Shown here piece after piece: positions 24,901-35,165 of a stretch of DNA of 64,000 nt. Below the pieces are notes generated by a model that saw only the letters and a list, made by a program, of their open reading frames with translations, did not search any database and was not told the DNA's origin. Location: assembly GCA_009193035.1 (NCBI GenBank), contig SWDT01000041.1, forward strand, positions 372,001 through 436,000. The letters run 5' to 3'. Position numbers and translations under genes: made by a program. How positions within the stretch are numbered: position 1 is the stretch's first letter; the number at the start of each line of letters is the position of its first letter. This DNA is from Halicephalobus mephisto. Lineage: Eukaryota; Nematoda; Chromadorea; Rhabditida; Panagrolaimidae.

Positions 24901-26652
24901 TTGTACTTCATGTATATACCAGTATATTAGAACTATTTTTTGGGTATGAAGAAGATATAGAAGGTTAACTATACACAATAAAGAAAAATGATGTATGATG
25001 TATTGAATATATCATATTTCATGTACAAAATATTGAATATAATGCCTTATATCTTATACTTCATGTATATACCAGTATATTAAGACTATTTTTTGTGTAT
25101 TTAACTTACCAGAATTGTCTTCGAAATTCTCCCATTCGACACTCGTTCTTCTGTGTACTACAGGAGCTTTGGGAGCTTTGTCTTTGTATTCTGGAATGTT
25201 CTCCAAAATATCCCCATCCGGACCTAGATTTTCGATCGATTTCCTCAATGACTCCCTCATTTGCACCGGCATTTGATTCTGCATGGACTGGTAAAAATCT
25301 TCCGGTTGTTTTCCTTTCAGAGACTTCTTTGGGATTTTGACTTTTATCTTCTCTACAGGCGAAGTAACACTTTTTTCCAATTCCGCTGCGTAGGATTCCA
25401 GTGTACACATTGATGTGGGGGTCGTTGGACGAGGTCTTTGCTTGGCCGAGGCACTGTATTCTCTCCTCAGAGCGTCGTGATCTTTGTCTATGTTTCTTGG
25501 TCTTGAAACGACTTTTGGAGCATTTTCCGGATTTCTCTCTTGAACACTAGGAAGTTCAGATTCATCGCTGTCTTGTCTCATGAGACTTTTGTGAAGTTCA
25601 ATTTCCTGGTCAGTATGCCCTGGGGCAGGGACGGTCATTGGATACTTCTGAGTTTCCCCAAGAGTTGGATCAGTTTTTTGAACTTCTACAATAGTGTCGG
25701 CAGTACTGGAAGAAGTTAATCTAGATGGAGAATCTTGTCCAAAAGAATATTGATCAATGTCAAGAGCTGGAGGAAGTTCTGGAGCCGGCGGAAGGTCCAT
25801 CTCGACAGACTGAGTGAAGGACCTCATCGCAAACTGCTGTCTCCGAATTTCTTCTAAAAACATCATTTTTAAAAAATTCATGATAGAATGAATAAAAATG
25901 TTCCATTTTTTGTGAAAATAAACTAATATTAAATTTATAAAAACTAGAGAAAATTTTTTTCGACTCAAAATGAAAATTGGAACTCATCCAAATCCCAATT
26001 ACAACGGCACTAACGCAATTACTCTTCCGGGAAATTTTTGGATATACATTTTCTAAAGTTATTCCACATGAGTCTGGAAACATTCGCACTAGTCTCCTAT
26101 GGATACTCCGAAAGACGTAAATATAGTTAAGAAGTCTTCAAGGGAATTAGTCCAGATGAGTACTTATTGGATGAAAAACAAATAACTTCTGGGTTTCTGA
26201 ATCGGAGATTAAGAATAATTAAAATTTTCATAAAATTTTTATCGATTTTTAAAGAAAAAATGGATTTTTGAATCATTTTAAAAAAATTTCCATTTCAAAA
26301 TTGTCAAATTTTATTTTTTTAAATTCAATTTCAAAAGTTTTTACAGACATTCAATTAACGTTAAAATAAAAAAATTATAAAAAGTAATTTTAATAAAAAT
26401 TTAAAAAATCTTTTCGGATAATTTTGAAACGGAAATTTTGCATTTTCGAAAAAATACAAAATTAGGGTTTTTTAAATCGAGACGAAATCGGAAATCCCAT
26501 TTTTAATGAAATCCAAACAAACCGTTATCCATTTGATTATTCAATCCTGTATTTCTGAAGGCATCTCGTCCAGCATTTACGTTGAAATCTGCTCCAGCCG
26601 AAGTTCCAGCCGCTTGGGAAGAAGACGGCTTTCTATTATGTGCAGAAGACAT
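18910..26652 (-). CDS. unc-41: Stonin/UNC-41, AP-2-linked endocytic adaptor for synaptic vesicles
   Basis: Exons 26523-26652, 25110-25853, 22842-23384, 21150-22795, 19419-21101, 19227-19375 and 18910-19042 join without phase conflict to 1675 aa, close to the length I recall for C. elegans UNC-41. The first exon (MSSAHNRKPSSSQAAG) is short. Residues 1-1020 are disordered: Pro/Glu-rich, then a Tyr-rich block with YDYS/GYDYST repeats (plus-strand 22250-22790), a proline run, and AP-2 type motifs DPWAKF, DPFAPPK, IDPFAP and FDPFDV. From about residue 1120, GWELMIRYPPKKKIMADRYW opens the stonin homology domain. KREVAPLYKQDEVQIHC then begins the mu-homology domain, which runs to the acidic tail ending KGYGY. 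In worms UNC-41 helps recycle synaptic vesicles and retrieve synaptotagmin with AP-2. The intron 23385-25109 carries a repeat array. Confidence 0.92.
24660..25095. repeat. Tandem repeat (about 135-200 bases) in stonin intron
   Basis: Three partial copies share TTCATGTATATACCAGTATA, AGAACTATTTTTTGGGTATG and GAAGGTTAACTATACACAA. The array ends just before the exon at 25110. Confidence 0.75.
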
Positions 26653-27724
26653 TTGGCAGGAGGCGTTGAGACATCTACAAAGCCCCGGGATATATCATCG
26701 ATCGAAAAGATAACAAAGCGGACAAATTGCAATTGACAATTTGAATAAAAAAAATTTTAAAAATATTTGACTAGTTGGAAAAAGTAAAAAAGTCAAAATT
26801 ATTTTGTTTTCTTGTTTTTAAAAACCAATTTTTTCCATCAATCTGTCCATGAGCTTCCGAGACATTGCCGGAGGGCATGGCAAAAACCAATTCAGACAAC
26901 TACGAGGGAGCGAGCTTCTTTCGGGAAAACGCTCCAAACTGCCAAGTCCATTCCGGGACCAAAGAAAGTCGATACGAGTCAAAAATTTTCAGTTTTCTTC
27001 TGGTTTTTTCTTTCATATTTAAAAAGATTTTTAAAATTTAATTAAAACAACAAAATATCAAATTTTCCAAACTTAAAAATTGACTACCAATTTAAAGGTT
27101 GACAACTAGGATGAATGCAGACCAATAGAGCCATTTTCGTACTCGACATGCAAAAGGAGACTTGTCAGGAGGCTCGTTCGGGTGGGCAAATAGGTGCTGT
27201 CTACTAGTCTCCCTCTGGCGGTCGACAAACAACATACTTGGGTTTTTTCCAATAAAAGTAAATTATATCAATTAATTTCCAATTGTGGTTTGTGAGAAAA
27301 ATTTATTTTAAATTTTAGTTTTGATGTAAAAAAAACCTTAATTACGTTTTTCACATTTAAAAATTATTTTTAAAATATTTTTTGTATTTAATAATTTTGT
27401 AAAATGATTGTTTTATTTCGAAATTATGTTTAATGAATCTAGTTTGAAATTTAATTTTCAGTTAATTAAAAAATTAAAAATAAATAATTTCGATTTTTTG
27501 CATAAAAATTTTTTATTTTGAAAATTTTAAAATAATTCTAAATATAAAACAGCATTTAATAAATCAGTAATTATAATAAATAAAGTACAAATTAAGTAAT
27601 TATTTCATCCATAATAAAATTGATTTACAAAAAACATTTAAAAAATAATTTTTTTGTTTAATATTCCTTCACCGTCTGATTGTTCAAATATTAACTACGG
27701 AAACTGCATAACAATTTTCATATA

Positions 27725-28190
27725 CTGTAAAAACTCTAATAGACGAACTGCCTGTCTACTTTTCAACCTTTTAAAAATAGTGTCCTTCTAATAGAGGTGT
27801 CTTTCTATTAGAGTTCTTAGATTAACTTAGAGGATTTGCAATCTTCCATCAGAGAAAACAATTCAAACCTTACAAATTGTAAAAAATCAATCATAAAGTG
27901 ACCAAAATCATATACAAATATAAGGAATTAGTATTTTGTTGGAAAAGTCTGTATTTCATCCATGTTACTCTACTCTACTCGTCTAATAGAGGTGTCTTTA
28001 TATTAAAGTTCTTACATTAACTTAGAGGATTTGTAATCTTCCATCAGAGAAAACAATTCAAACCTTACAAATAGTAAAAAATCAATCATAAAAGTGACCA
28101 AAATCATGTACAAACATAAGGAATTAGTATTTTGTTGGAAAAGTCTGTATTTTATCCATGTTTCTCTACTCTGCCCTTCTATTGTAGTTC
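27725..28190. repeat. 195-base tandem duplication with CTCTAATAGACG-type end
   Basis: Two copies share ATTAACTTAGAGGATTTG (positions 27821 and 28016, period 195), CTTCCATCAGAGAAAACAAT and AGGAATTAGTATTTTGTTGG. The left end (ACTGTAAAAACTCTAATAGACG) resembles sequences at 37083 and 49095, suggesting a dispersed MITE-like family. Confidence 0.75.
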
Positions 28191-28507
28191 TTACAGTAAT
28201 TATGCATAGTTTCATCCAGCTCATTTTTACATTATTCGGTGTTCCAATAGCAACTATTAATGAAATAGAATTCAACATTTATATCTTGAATGTAAAACTC
28301 AAAATATATCGTACAAAATAATCAAAGCATCGAGAATCAATAAAACCTAAATTACAGTATAAATACATAATAATGGATTCTATTTGATCATGAAAATGAA
28401 TAACTCTATTTTGGGACCAGTTAGTCCCTATAGTTCATGCTATCTCAGCCCGCGTTACCTCATCCTACATGTCAAAATGCAAAAGTATAAAAGTTTCAAA
28501 GTTATCC

Positions 28508-28758
28508 AATACAAAAAACATAACTTTTATCCCAGCAACAATCATGAAAGATAAGATAAGATAAAAGGGGCCCAGTAATCAAGCCTGACGGAACTTTCCA
28601 AATCCGCAGGTATCCGGAAGTACAATTACGAAATGTAATAAAAATATGACACAATCGTCACATTTTTCATGAATATTTGAAATTTTTTATGGAGATTATA
28701 AGTAATAGTGACGATTTTAATTTGTTATTTTACTAAAAGTTAAGCTTTTTTGTGTGTA
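28508..28758. mobile_element. MITE (CAAAAAGCGTAACTTTT family) carrying a nested SINE fragment
   Basis: The left end ACAAAAAACATAACTTTTAT (from about 28512) and right end CTAAAAGTTAAGCTTTTTTG are inverted copies. The middle holds GACACAATCGTCACATTTTT and the facing AGTGACGATTTTAATT, shared with copies at 28937, 38730 and 45731. The element is interrupted at about 28551-28621 by the 3' end of the SINE-like element, with CAATCATGAAA before and CAATTACGAAA after. Confidence 0.7.
28551..28621 (-). mobile_element. 5'-truncated SINE-like copy nested in MITE
   Basis: GGCCCAGTAATCAAGC, GGAACTTTCCAAATCCGCAG and GTATCCGGAA match the 3' end of the longer copy at 34829-35160. The tail side is GATAAGATAAGATAAAA on the plus strand. 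Confidence 0.7.
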
Positions 28759-28936
28759 AAGATTTTGGATAGTGTCTATTTCGAACTCAAATCAGGGTTC
28801 TCTAGTCACTATCCAAAATTTATTGAAGCTGTCAAAATCTTTATCCAATGCACAAAAAAACAAACACATTAGGATTAGGATAATTGTATCTAGTCATTTG
28901 TTGTTTTTGTTTCGATTACAGTTCGATAAAGTACTA

Positions 28937-29085
28937 ATGCACAAAAAGGCGTAACTTTCGGTCCTGCAACAATTGCGAAATGTAATAAAAATGTGACACA
29001 ATCGTCACGTTTTTCGTGAATATTTAATATTTCTGATGAAAATTAAAACGAAATAGTGACGATTTTCATTCGTTACTTGTTGTGA
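28937..29085. mobile_element. MITE copy, CAAAAAGCGTAACTTTT family
   Basis: The left end is GCACAAAAAGGCGTAACTTT, followed by ACACAATCGTCACGTTTTTC and AGTGACGATTTTCATT. The right terminal repeat is lost or replaced after CGTTACTTGTTG. Confidence 0.7.
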
Positions 29086-29693
29086 CTTCCTAAGGGACGC
29101 TGCAACGTAAAGAAACAGGCACCGGAGTCTGTACAGAACAACAAATCACAATTTTATCATATATCACCCTTTAACATCCACACAATAACATAAACCTCGT
29201 AAGGTTACGGTAGTCGTGCTAAGACCAACAATTCAGGGAGCGTCTCAAATCCCAACATTACTAAACTAAAAATTACACTTTTTTATGTACATATAATTTT
29301 GCATTTCGGATAAATGATTTTATTTTTTTAATAAATGAATTTTGAAAAGAATTTTCTTCAGATTTCATCATTATATTTTTCAACTTTTTTAATTTATTGA
29401 AAAAAAATTAAAATTACAGTACTTCAAATAAATCAAAGATTTTTTTGATTTTAATTATTTATTAAATACTGTATTATTGTTATTCGGAATTAAATTTGAA
29501 GAAAAAATGAAAAATATAAAATTGTTTTTAATAATTTTCTTTACAAATCTAGTTTGACTTTCGAAATCCATTTTTGCTTTGTTTTGATTTCTCGAACTAA
29601 AAATTTCCTGTCAAACTGTCAAATTCAAAAACACGATTCATTAATTTCAATTTCGTCGATCAAATTAATCCTTATTATTTATTTTTCAAAAAA

Positions 29694-32600
29694 ATGTTCA
29701 AATTTCTTTGGGAACAATTGGATCGGCCAAAAAGTGATGTTATTTCCGTGTCTTCTGTGTCGTCGAAACAAGTGTCTTTTCCCAGTTCCCGACCCCCTTC
29801 GAGATCCACTATGTCTTCCATTTCCATAATTCCAGAAAGAAAAAGATCCAAACCGAGGAGATCCAAATCAGAGAGAACAGGTGAGTAAATCAATTTTCAT
29901 ATTTATCAATTTTCATATTTATCAAATTCCTGACCGAAAATAGGACAAAATTATATCTTTTCGGTCAATCCTGGTTATCTTCGGGATTTTTCAAGGCCGT
30001 TTTGTCGAAAATGTGCGAAATGAACAGATCGCAAATTCTTTAAGAGATCGTCATGATTGGATTTTTCTTAAAATTTTAAAAAAATTATTTCGATGAGGAT
30101 TCAATCATGTTTGAATTTTTTACAAATATTTTATTTATTTAAAATTATTTTCATATTTTGATCAAATTTATTCCACGATGAAAATTTATATTTTCTGATG
30201 ATTGTTAAGTTTGGATTTGTTTCAGGAATGCCGGAAGGTACTACTAAAACCACAAAAAGTTCAGGAAGTCTGCCTCACACGGACCCCCCGACTGAAAAGA
30301 AGGGGATCCTCAGAAGCCTCTCCTTCCAGTTTACCCCTTTTTATGGAACCAGAAGACGTAAAACAGGAAACACTGTCCACACCTACGACTCTACTCCAGA
30401 AGGCTCTGTTCTGAATTCTGGTAACTTGGGTCCGATCCAGGGAGTCCAATGCCAAGGAATACTGATGAAAAAGTGCAATTCCAAGACCCGTGTCAAGTGG
30501 AATCGTCGATTTTTCGTTTTGAAAGAGTGTTTTTTGCTCTATTACGGTCCTAAACAGAAAAAAAGATACGACAAATACAAGAAAATCGACATGCATCCAA
30601 GAGTGAGATTACTGTAATTTTAAAAAATTAAAATTAATTTTAGGGAATAGTCCCGTTGATTGGATGCTCAATTGTGCCCGGAGGAGATATTGGAAAAGGA
30701 AAAAAATATTGTTTATTAATAACTCATCCACAATTTGATTCCGCAATCATTGTTGCTGCTTCCGACGCGAAAGCCCAAGAAAAATGGTTAAAAGCCCTGA
30801 GGGAAGCTACCAAAATGTGAGTCTAAAATTATTTTTTATTTTAAAAAATTTAATTTTTCAAATTTCTAAAACGAAAAATTAAACAATTTTTCAAACTATC
30901 TTATAGGATAATTCTGAATTCTTGAAAAAATTGAATTTTTTTTTGAAAGGGACTTTTCAGTTCCTTCAAAAATACGGTCGTTGGTGAAAGTCTTATTCGA
31001 GAATTAGAATCCAAAGGAATACAACTAAATGAAGAAAAAAAGAAATTCGAAGAACGTCTTACGGCCGAATCTGAAGCCAGACAAAAAGAAATCGAAAAAA
31101 ATCAAATTTTAGAAAAAACCAAAGAAGAACTCGAAAAAGAAAGAGAAAAATTGGTCAAAATGACAAAAAAACTAAAAGATGATTTACATAATGTCAAAAA
31201 GTAAGTCAATTTTAATTTCGAAATACTGTAATTATTGGATGGTCGTTGGGGAATCCGGATCCGCATGTAGACACAAATACAGTGAAACCTCGATATAAAC
31301 ACCCTCGATAAGAGCAAATCCTCTTTAAAGACAACTCGGTTCCGATCCCTACTGTGGATTTTCCCCTAGTAAACCCCTCGATAAAGGCAACTCGGTTCCG
31401 ATCCCTACTGTGGATTTTCCCCTAGTAAACCCCTCGATAAAGATAACTCGGTTCCGACCCCTACTGTGGATTTTCCCCTAGTAAATCCCTCTTTAAAGAC
31501 AACTCGGTTCCGACCCCTACTGTGGATTTTCCCCCAGTAAACCCCTCGATAAAGGCAACTCGGTTCCGATCCCTACTGTGGATTCTCCCCTAGTAAACCC
31601 CTCGATAAAGGCAACTCCTCTGTAAAAACAACTTTTCTGCCGTCCCTTAGGGTTCTTTTTAGCGAGGTTTCACTGTATGTCGAAATAACTTTATTGGGGT
31701 CACAAGCAAAAGATAAAATTCAACTATAGTCCAATTATTATGTAATCTCCAAATTTCCGCCAAAGGGCAATCGTACACTTTTCGTTGGTCCTCAGGATAT
31801 TTCCTTTCGGGACCAAAGTTATACAATTTTTCACTCAAATAGTGTACAATCTAACAGTAATTTTTTTAGTGATTTAAAATTGACAAATGAAAGCAAAAAA
31901 ACCCTCGAACAAGAAAAAGTTTCTTTAATGACGAAAACTCAACATTTGGTTTCCAACTTAGAATCCTTGAATTTGGAAAAATCGAAAATTGAAGAACAAA
32001 TGAGTTCTATCATCAGAGAAAGAGAAAAGTTTCTCCTCGAGAATCAGAATCTGAATTCGACTACTTGTCAGTTGAAGAACAGGTTGATGGAAATTGAATC
32101 AAAAACGACTTGTCTAGTTACGGAAAAAGAAAAAGTTGAAAGTTTGTAAGTTTTTACATAATTATTCAAAACTAATTTTTCAGAAAATTTTAAAAAAATC
32201 AAAATTTAAACATTATTTTTAAATTTTCAAACATGTTTTACTTATTTTAAAAATAATCAAAATTAATTTCAGACTTCGTTTGAACGAGAAAAAAACCGAA
32301 GAACTTGAACATGAAAGACAGTACTACAATAATCAGACCAAGGAATTACTGTCTACTTTGAAGGAAATCAGTCAGCAGAAGGAGATGACTGAAGCCGAAC
32401 TTCGAGATGAGATGATGGCCAGACTTGGGGCTGAGAAGCAGCTTCAAGCCGCTGAGAAGGCTTTAGAACATCTCGAAAATGCTCTCAGATTAACGGGAGC
32501 TCAGATGACAGAATTGCAAGAGCACATTCTTCCTGATGTTCACAAGTTAAGAGGTAAGTCAAACAAAAACAAGAAATAATACAGTATCCATATTGATATT

Positions 32601-32850
32601 TTACACAATTCGTAATTGATGTCAAATTCGGATTTTAGAATTCTTCGAAAAGTGTGCAGAAGAAGCCAGGATGGAAGCCGACAAGTGTCTGATCATGAAG
32701 AACGCTGTCTATGCCAGAAGGTCCTTCAGAAGAACCAAGAATCGATGCAGAGCTTCCTTCAGAAGACACACGTCGATGAAGAGCATGACGAAACCTGCTA
32801 ATTACGAAACATGCGCCGATGAAAACGAAAATGAATGTATCGAAATTTGA
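29694..32850 (+). CDS. PH and coiled-coil protein, PLEKHD1-like
   Basis: Exons 29694-29880, 30226-30602, 30644-30816, 30961-31200, 31870-32145, 32273-32553 and 32639-32850 join to 581 aa. Residues 1-135 are basic and Ser-rich. A PH domain spans about 140-245 (CQGILMKKCNSK, KWNRRFFVLKECFLLYY, GIVPLIGCSIVPGG, closing WLKALREATK). A long coiled coil follows (about 250-510, Glu/Lys/Leu rich). The C-terminal block LREFFEKCAEEARMEADK, then IMKNAVYARRSFRRTKNRCR, corresponds to the conserved LKRFFEEC...IMKNSVY...RRIKSCR region of vertebrate PLEKHD1 as I recall it. The molecular function of this family is poorly known; PH plus coiled coil suggests a membrane-associated scaffold. The exon 2 donor is AGA/GTGAGA. 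The intron 31201-31869 hosts a MITE and a coding fossil. Confidence 0.87.
31280..31675. mobile_element. MITE with internal minisatellite, in PLEKHD1-like intron 4
   Basis: The ends CAGTGAAACCTCGATATAA and AGCGAGGTTTCACTG are inverted and flanked by TA. The interior is about six tandem units of about 56 bases with AACTCGGTTCCGATCCCTAC and TGTGGATTTTCCCCTAGTAA. Each unit also contains CTCGATAAAGGCA, a version of the terminal repeat. Confidence 0.85.
31765..31860 (-). pseudogene. Coding fossil (YNFGPE.KYPEDQR peptide) in intron
   Basis: The minus strand reads HYLSEKLYNFGPERKYPED then QRKVYD in one frame. It matches a peptide read at 39690-39790 (YLSRRFYNFGPEEKYPED then QRNAYD). Conservation at protein level in two places points to an older gene or mobile-element protein. 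It is not part of the PLEKHD1 frame. Confidence 0.5.
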
Positions 32851-32866
32851 ATTACGTAATATTACA

Positions 32867-32872
32867 AATAAA
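32867..32872 (+). terminator. Polyadenylation signal AATAAA of PLEKHD1-like gene
   Basis: AATAAA lies 17 bases after the TGA at 32848-32850. Confidence 0.5.
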
Positions 32873-32888
32873 TAACTACTGTAGTAAA

Positions 32889-34364
32889 TTAAATGAATAA
32901 AATAAAAACAGAAAAGCTCAAAAATGTCAAAATTATTTCATCACTAGTTGATCCACTGGCCATGCAATTACTGTAATCGTCCAAATCAGGAAATTCGATG
33001 GAACAGAATTGAGCGGCTCTGAATTGTCCCTCAGGCATTTTTGGGTTCCATTGGACACTGTTGTAGTTGATGTATTTCTGGAACAAAGCGTTGTCTATTT
33101 TCATTTTCTGCAGAAGAGAGTTCATCGAAGTCGGATTTATGGAATCTAAGTTGTATTCATTCTTCATAGAGTATTCCAGAGACCAGTCAGTGGAGGCGTT
33201 TTTGTTCAAGTCGTCCAAATTGATGTAATAAGTCCTGTCAAAATTCAAAAACATTAAATTAATTAAAAATAAATTTTTTTTAATTGAATTTTCGATCTAG
33301 ATCAGTTATGAGATTTCCAAAAGTTATTCTAGTTTAGTTGATTATTAATGAACTTACTTAATATCGGTAAAATCCCAGGTCTTCTCGTCATATTCGATGA
33401 TTCTGAAAGCCGGATTGTTGGATCCTGCTCCTTTCAAAGTACTAAACCACGGGGTTACAGCTGGAGCCATCAACATCAACTGCACCGGATTTCCATCTTT
33501 ATCTTTGATAATATGGAAAGTGTCTGTATGATGATGTCCAAATATCATCCACTTGATCGTCTTGGAGTATTTTACAGTAATTTCAAGTATTTTCTTATTG
33601 TACATATTCGGCATCCAAGTGAAGTTCGGAGTTCTTTCGAAAACTCCAGGAGGAATATGAGCGATAACATGAACTACGGTGTTGCTGGCTTCTGCTTCAG
33701 AAAGGACCTTCTCCATGAAGGCAAACTGACCTCCGGGATCAGTTTTATCCGTGAAATTGGCGGAGTTGAACCGGTAATACAGATTCGTGTTCAACATGAG
33801 AAAAGTTACATTAGTGTTAAATTTATAAACGTAATATCCAGCTTTTAAAAATGTTTCATTTTGATTTTTTCCTATCCACTTTTTCCACATGTCAAAAGTT
33901 TTCGAATATATAGTATTTTCCTTATCCGGAAAGTCATTTGCAGGAGCATAGTCGTGATTTCCAAAAATCGGCAAAACTAAAGTAGTATTGAAAAAAAAAG
34001 AAATCAAATTAGTCGTTGTTTCAATAGCCGATACTGTGTAGTTGTTATCATAATCCTCAACATGGGGAACATTGTCTCCTGTCCAGAGGATTAGTGTTGG
34101 GTCCGGAATAATCGTCTTAGCGTGAGTCAAGGCATGTTTGATCAGTGATTTTGGAGAATCACATTTATAATTACCGTAGAAACCTATGGTTTTCGGAGAA
34201 GTATCTGAAGTGTTCAAATGACACATTTCGGATGGTTCTCCTTTCAGATCGTAATTGACATCATAATGAAAATCCGTCAATTGTAGAATTTTCAAAGAAG
34301 AAACAAAACTTTGGAAAAAAAATATTAGTAATAAAAGTAAAAATAAGTTTAAATTTTTCATCAT
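32889..34364 (-). CDS. Acid sphingomyelinase-like phosphodiesterase (SMPDL3-type)
   Basis: Exons 33358-34364 and 32889-33234 join (phase 2) to 450 aa. Residues 1-22 are a signal peptide (LFLLLLLIFFFQ). Metallophosphatase motifs appear in order: LQLTDFHYD (DxH), WTGDN, FGNHDY, HVIAHIPPG and FGHHHTD, which together bind two metal ions. Multiple N-glycosylation sites (NTSD, NYTV, NTTL, NETF, NVTF, NFTD, NFTW) fit a secreted or lysosomal enzyme. There is no saposin domain before the catalytic domain, which matches SMPDL3A/B rather than acid sphingomyelinase. The C-terminus GSTSDEIILTFLSFSVFILF is a small-residue stretch followed by a hydrophobic tail, suggesting a GPI anchor as in SMPDL3B. The substrate could be nucleotides or phospholipids. 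The gene converges with the PLEKHD1-like gene, with stop codons only about 38 bases apart. Confidence 0.88.
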
Positions 34365-34828
34365 AAGTAAAATTTAAAACTAAAGAAATATGGCCTGTTA
34401 TCAGCAGAACAGGAAGGCGTGAATGGACAGAAATCAGGGTTGTAAGTAGGGAGATCCAGAGAGAAATGATAGCAACTGACAGTCGAAAGAAAAAAGAAGG
34501 TTGAAATTAATCAAAAGTTGTTGATTGATTTACTGCAATGAACTTTGTTTTTTTGAAAAAAACAAAAATTTTACATTCGAAATTTTACCGGCTTTGATTA
34601 ACAAAATTACAATCATTAATATATTCAAACATGAACATTTATTTAAAAAAACATAATTCGATCTAGATTTTAAATATTTGTTCAAAAAATAAATTTATTT
34701 CTTTCATATTTTTTTGAATTTAATTTTTAATACTTATCAATGACAATGCGAAAATTCAACATTTTATTTACAAAAATCAACTTTATTTTTACCCAGATTA
34801 AAATAAAGATAAAAAAATAAAAACGGCC
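34365..34828. other. AT-rich intergenic
   Basis: This is the promoter side of the sphingomyelinase-like gene. I see no gene or distinct repeat. Confidence 0.4.
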
Positions 34829-35160
34829 CAGTAATCAAGCTTGATGGAACTTTCCAAATCCGCAGGTATCTGGAACTTCTGGCAAACTGCTGGGGTGTGG
34901 TGAAAGTGGACTTGTCATCTTGACCTTAGGGGTCACCTTTGGCCTTTACGGGTCCGCTGGGGGTCAGCAGCACTCGGATTCGTCCTATCTTCCACATTGA
35001 ATGCGTTTTCATTCCGTTCTAAAACCCCCTGAGGAGGTGGGGTAGCTCTACAACCTTGGATTTGGGTCGGCCGGAATTCAAACCTGCTCTCCGATCCATG
35101 ATATTTTGGACTTGCCGTCTCCATACCACTACCGGTTACTACCCTGATTGACTTGCTGAA
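34829..35160 (-). mobile_element. SINE-like element with tRNA-like head
   Basis: The minus strand starts with a tRNA-like head (about 35060-35150): GGTAGTGGTATGGAGACGG as a possible A box and AGCAGGTTTGAATTCCGGC as a B box. A roughly 230-base body and the tail GGGCCGTTTTTATTTTTTTA follow. The 3' end matches the fragment at 28551. The head abuts the stop codon of the FTH-like gene. Confidence 0.65.
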
Positions 35161-35165
35161 ATCCA

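Larger units (their letters stand above)
26653..29693. other. Intergenic region between divergent stonin and PLEKHD1-like genes
   Basis: About 3 kb without convincing exons. 26820-27240 is less AT-rich than its surroundings and may hold the stonin promoter or conserved non-coding DNA. The remainder is mostly repeats (27725-28185, 28508-28758, 28937-29085), listed separately. Confidence 0.5.

Noticed and set aside
35060..35150. Second possible tRNA gene
   Set aside because: The B box has an extra base and there is no cloverleaf; the downstream part matches another genomic copy at 28551.
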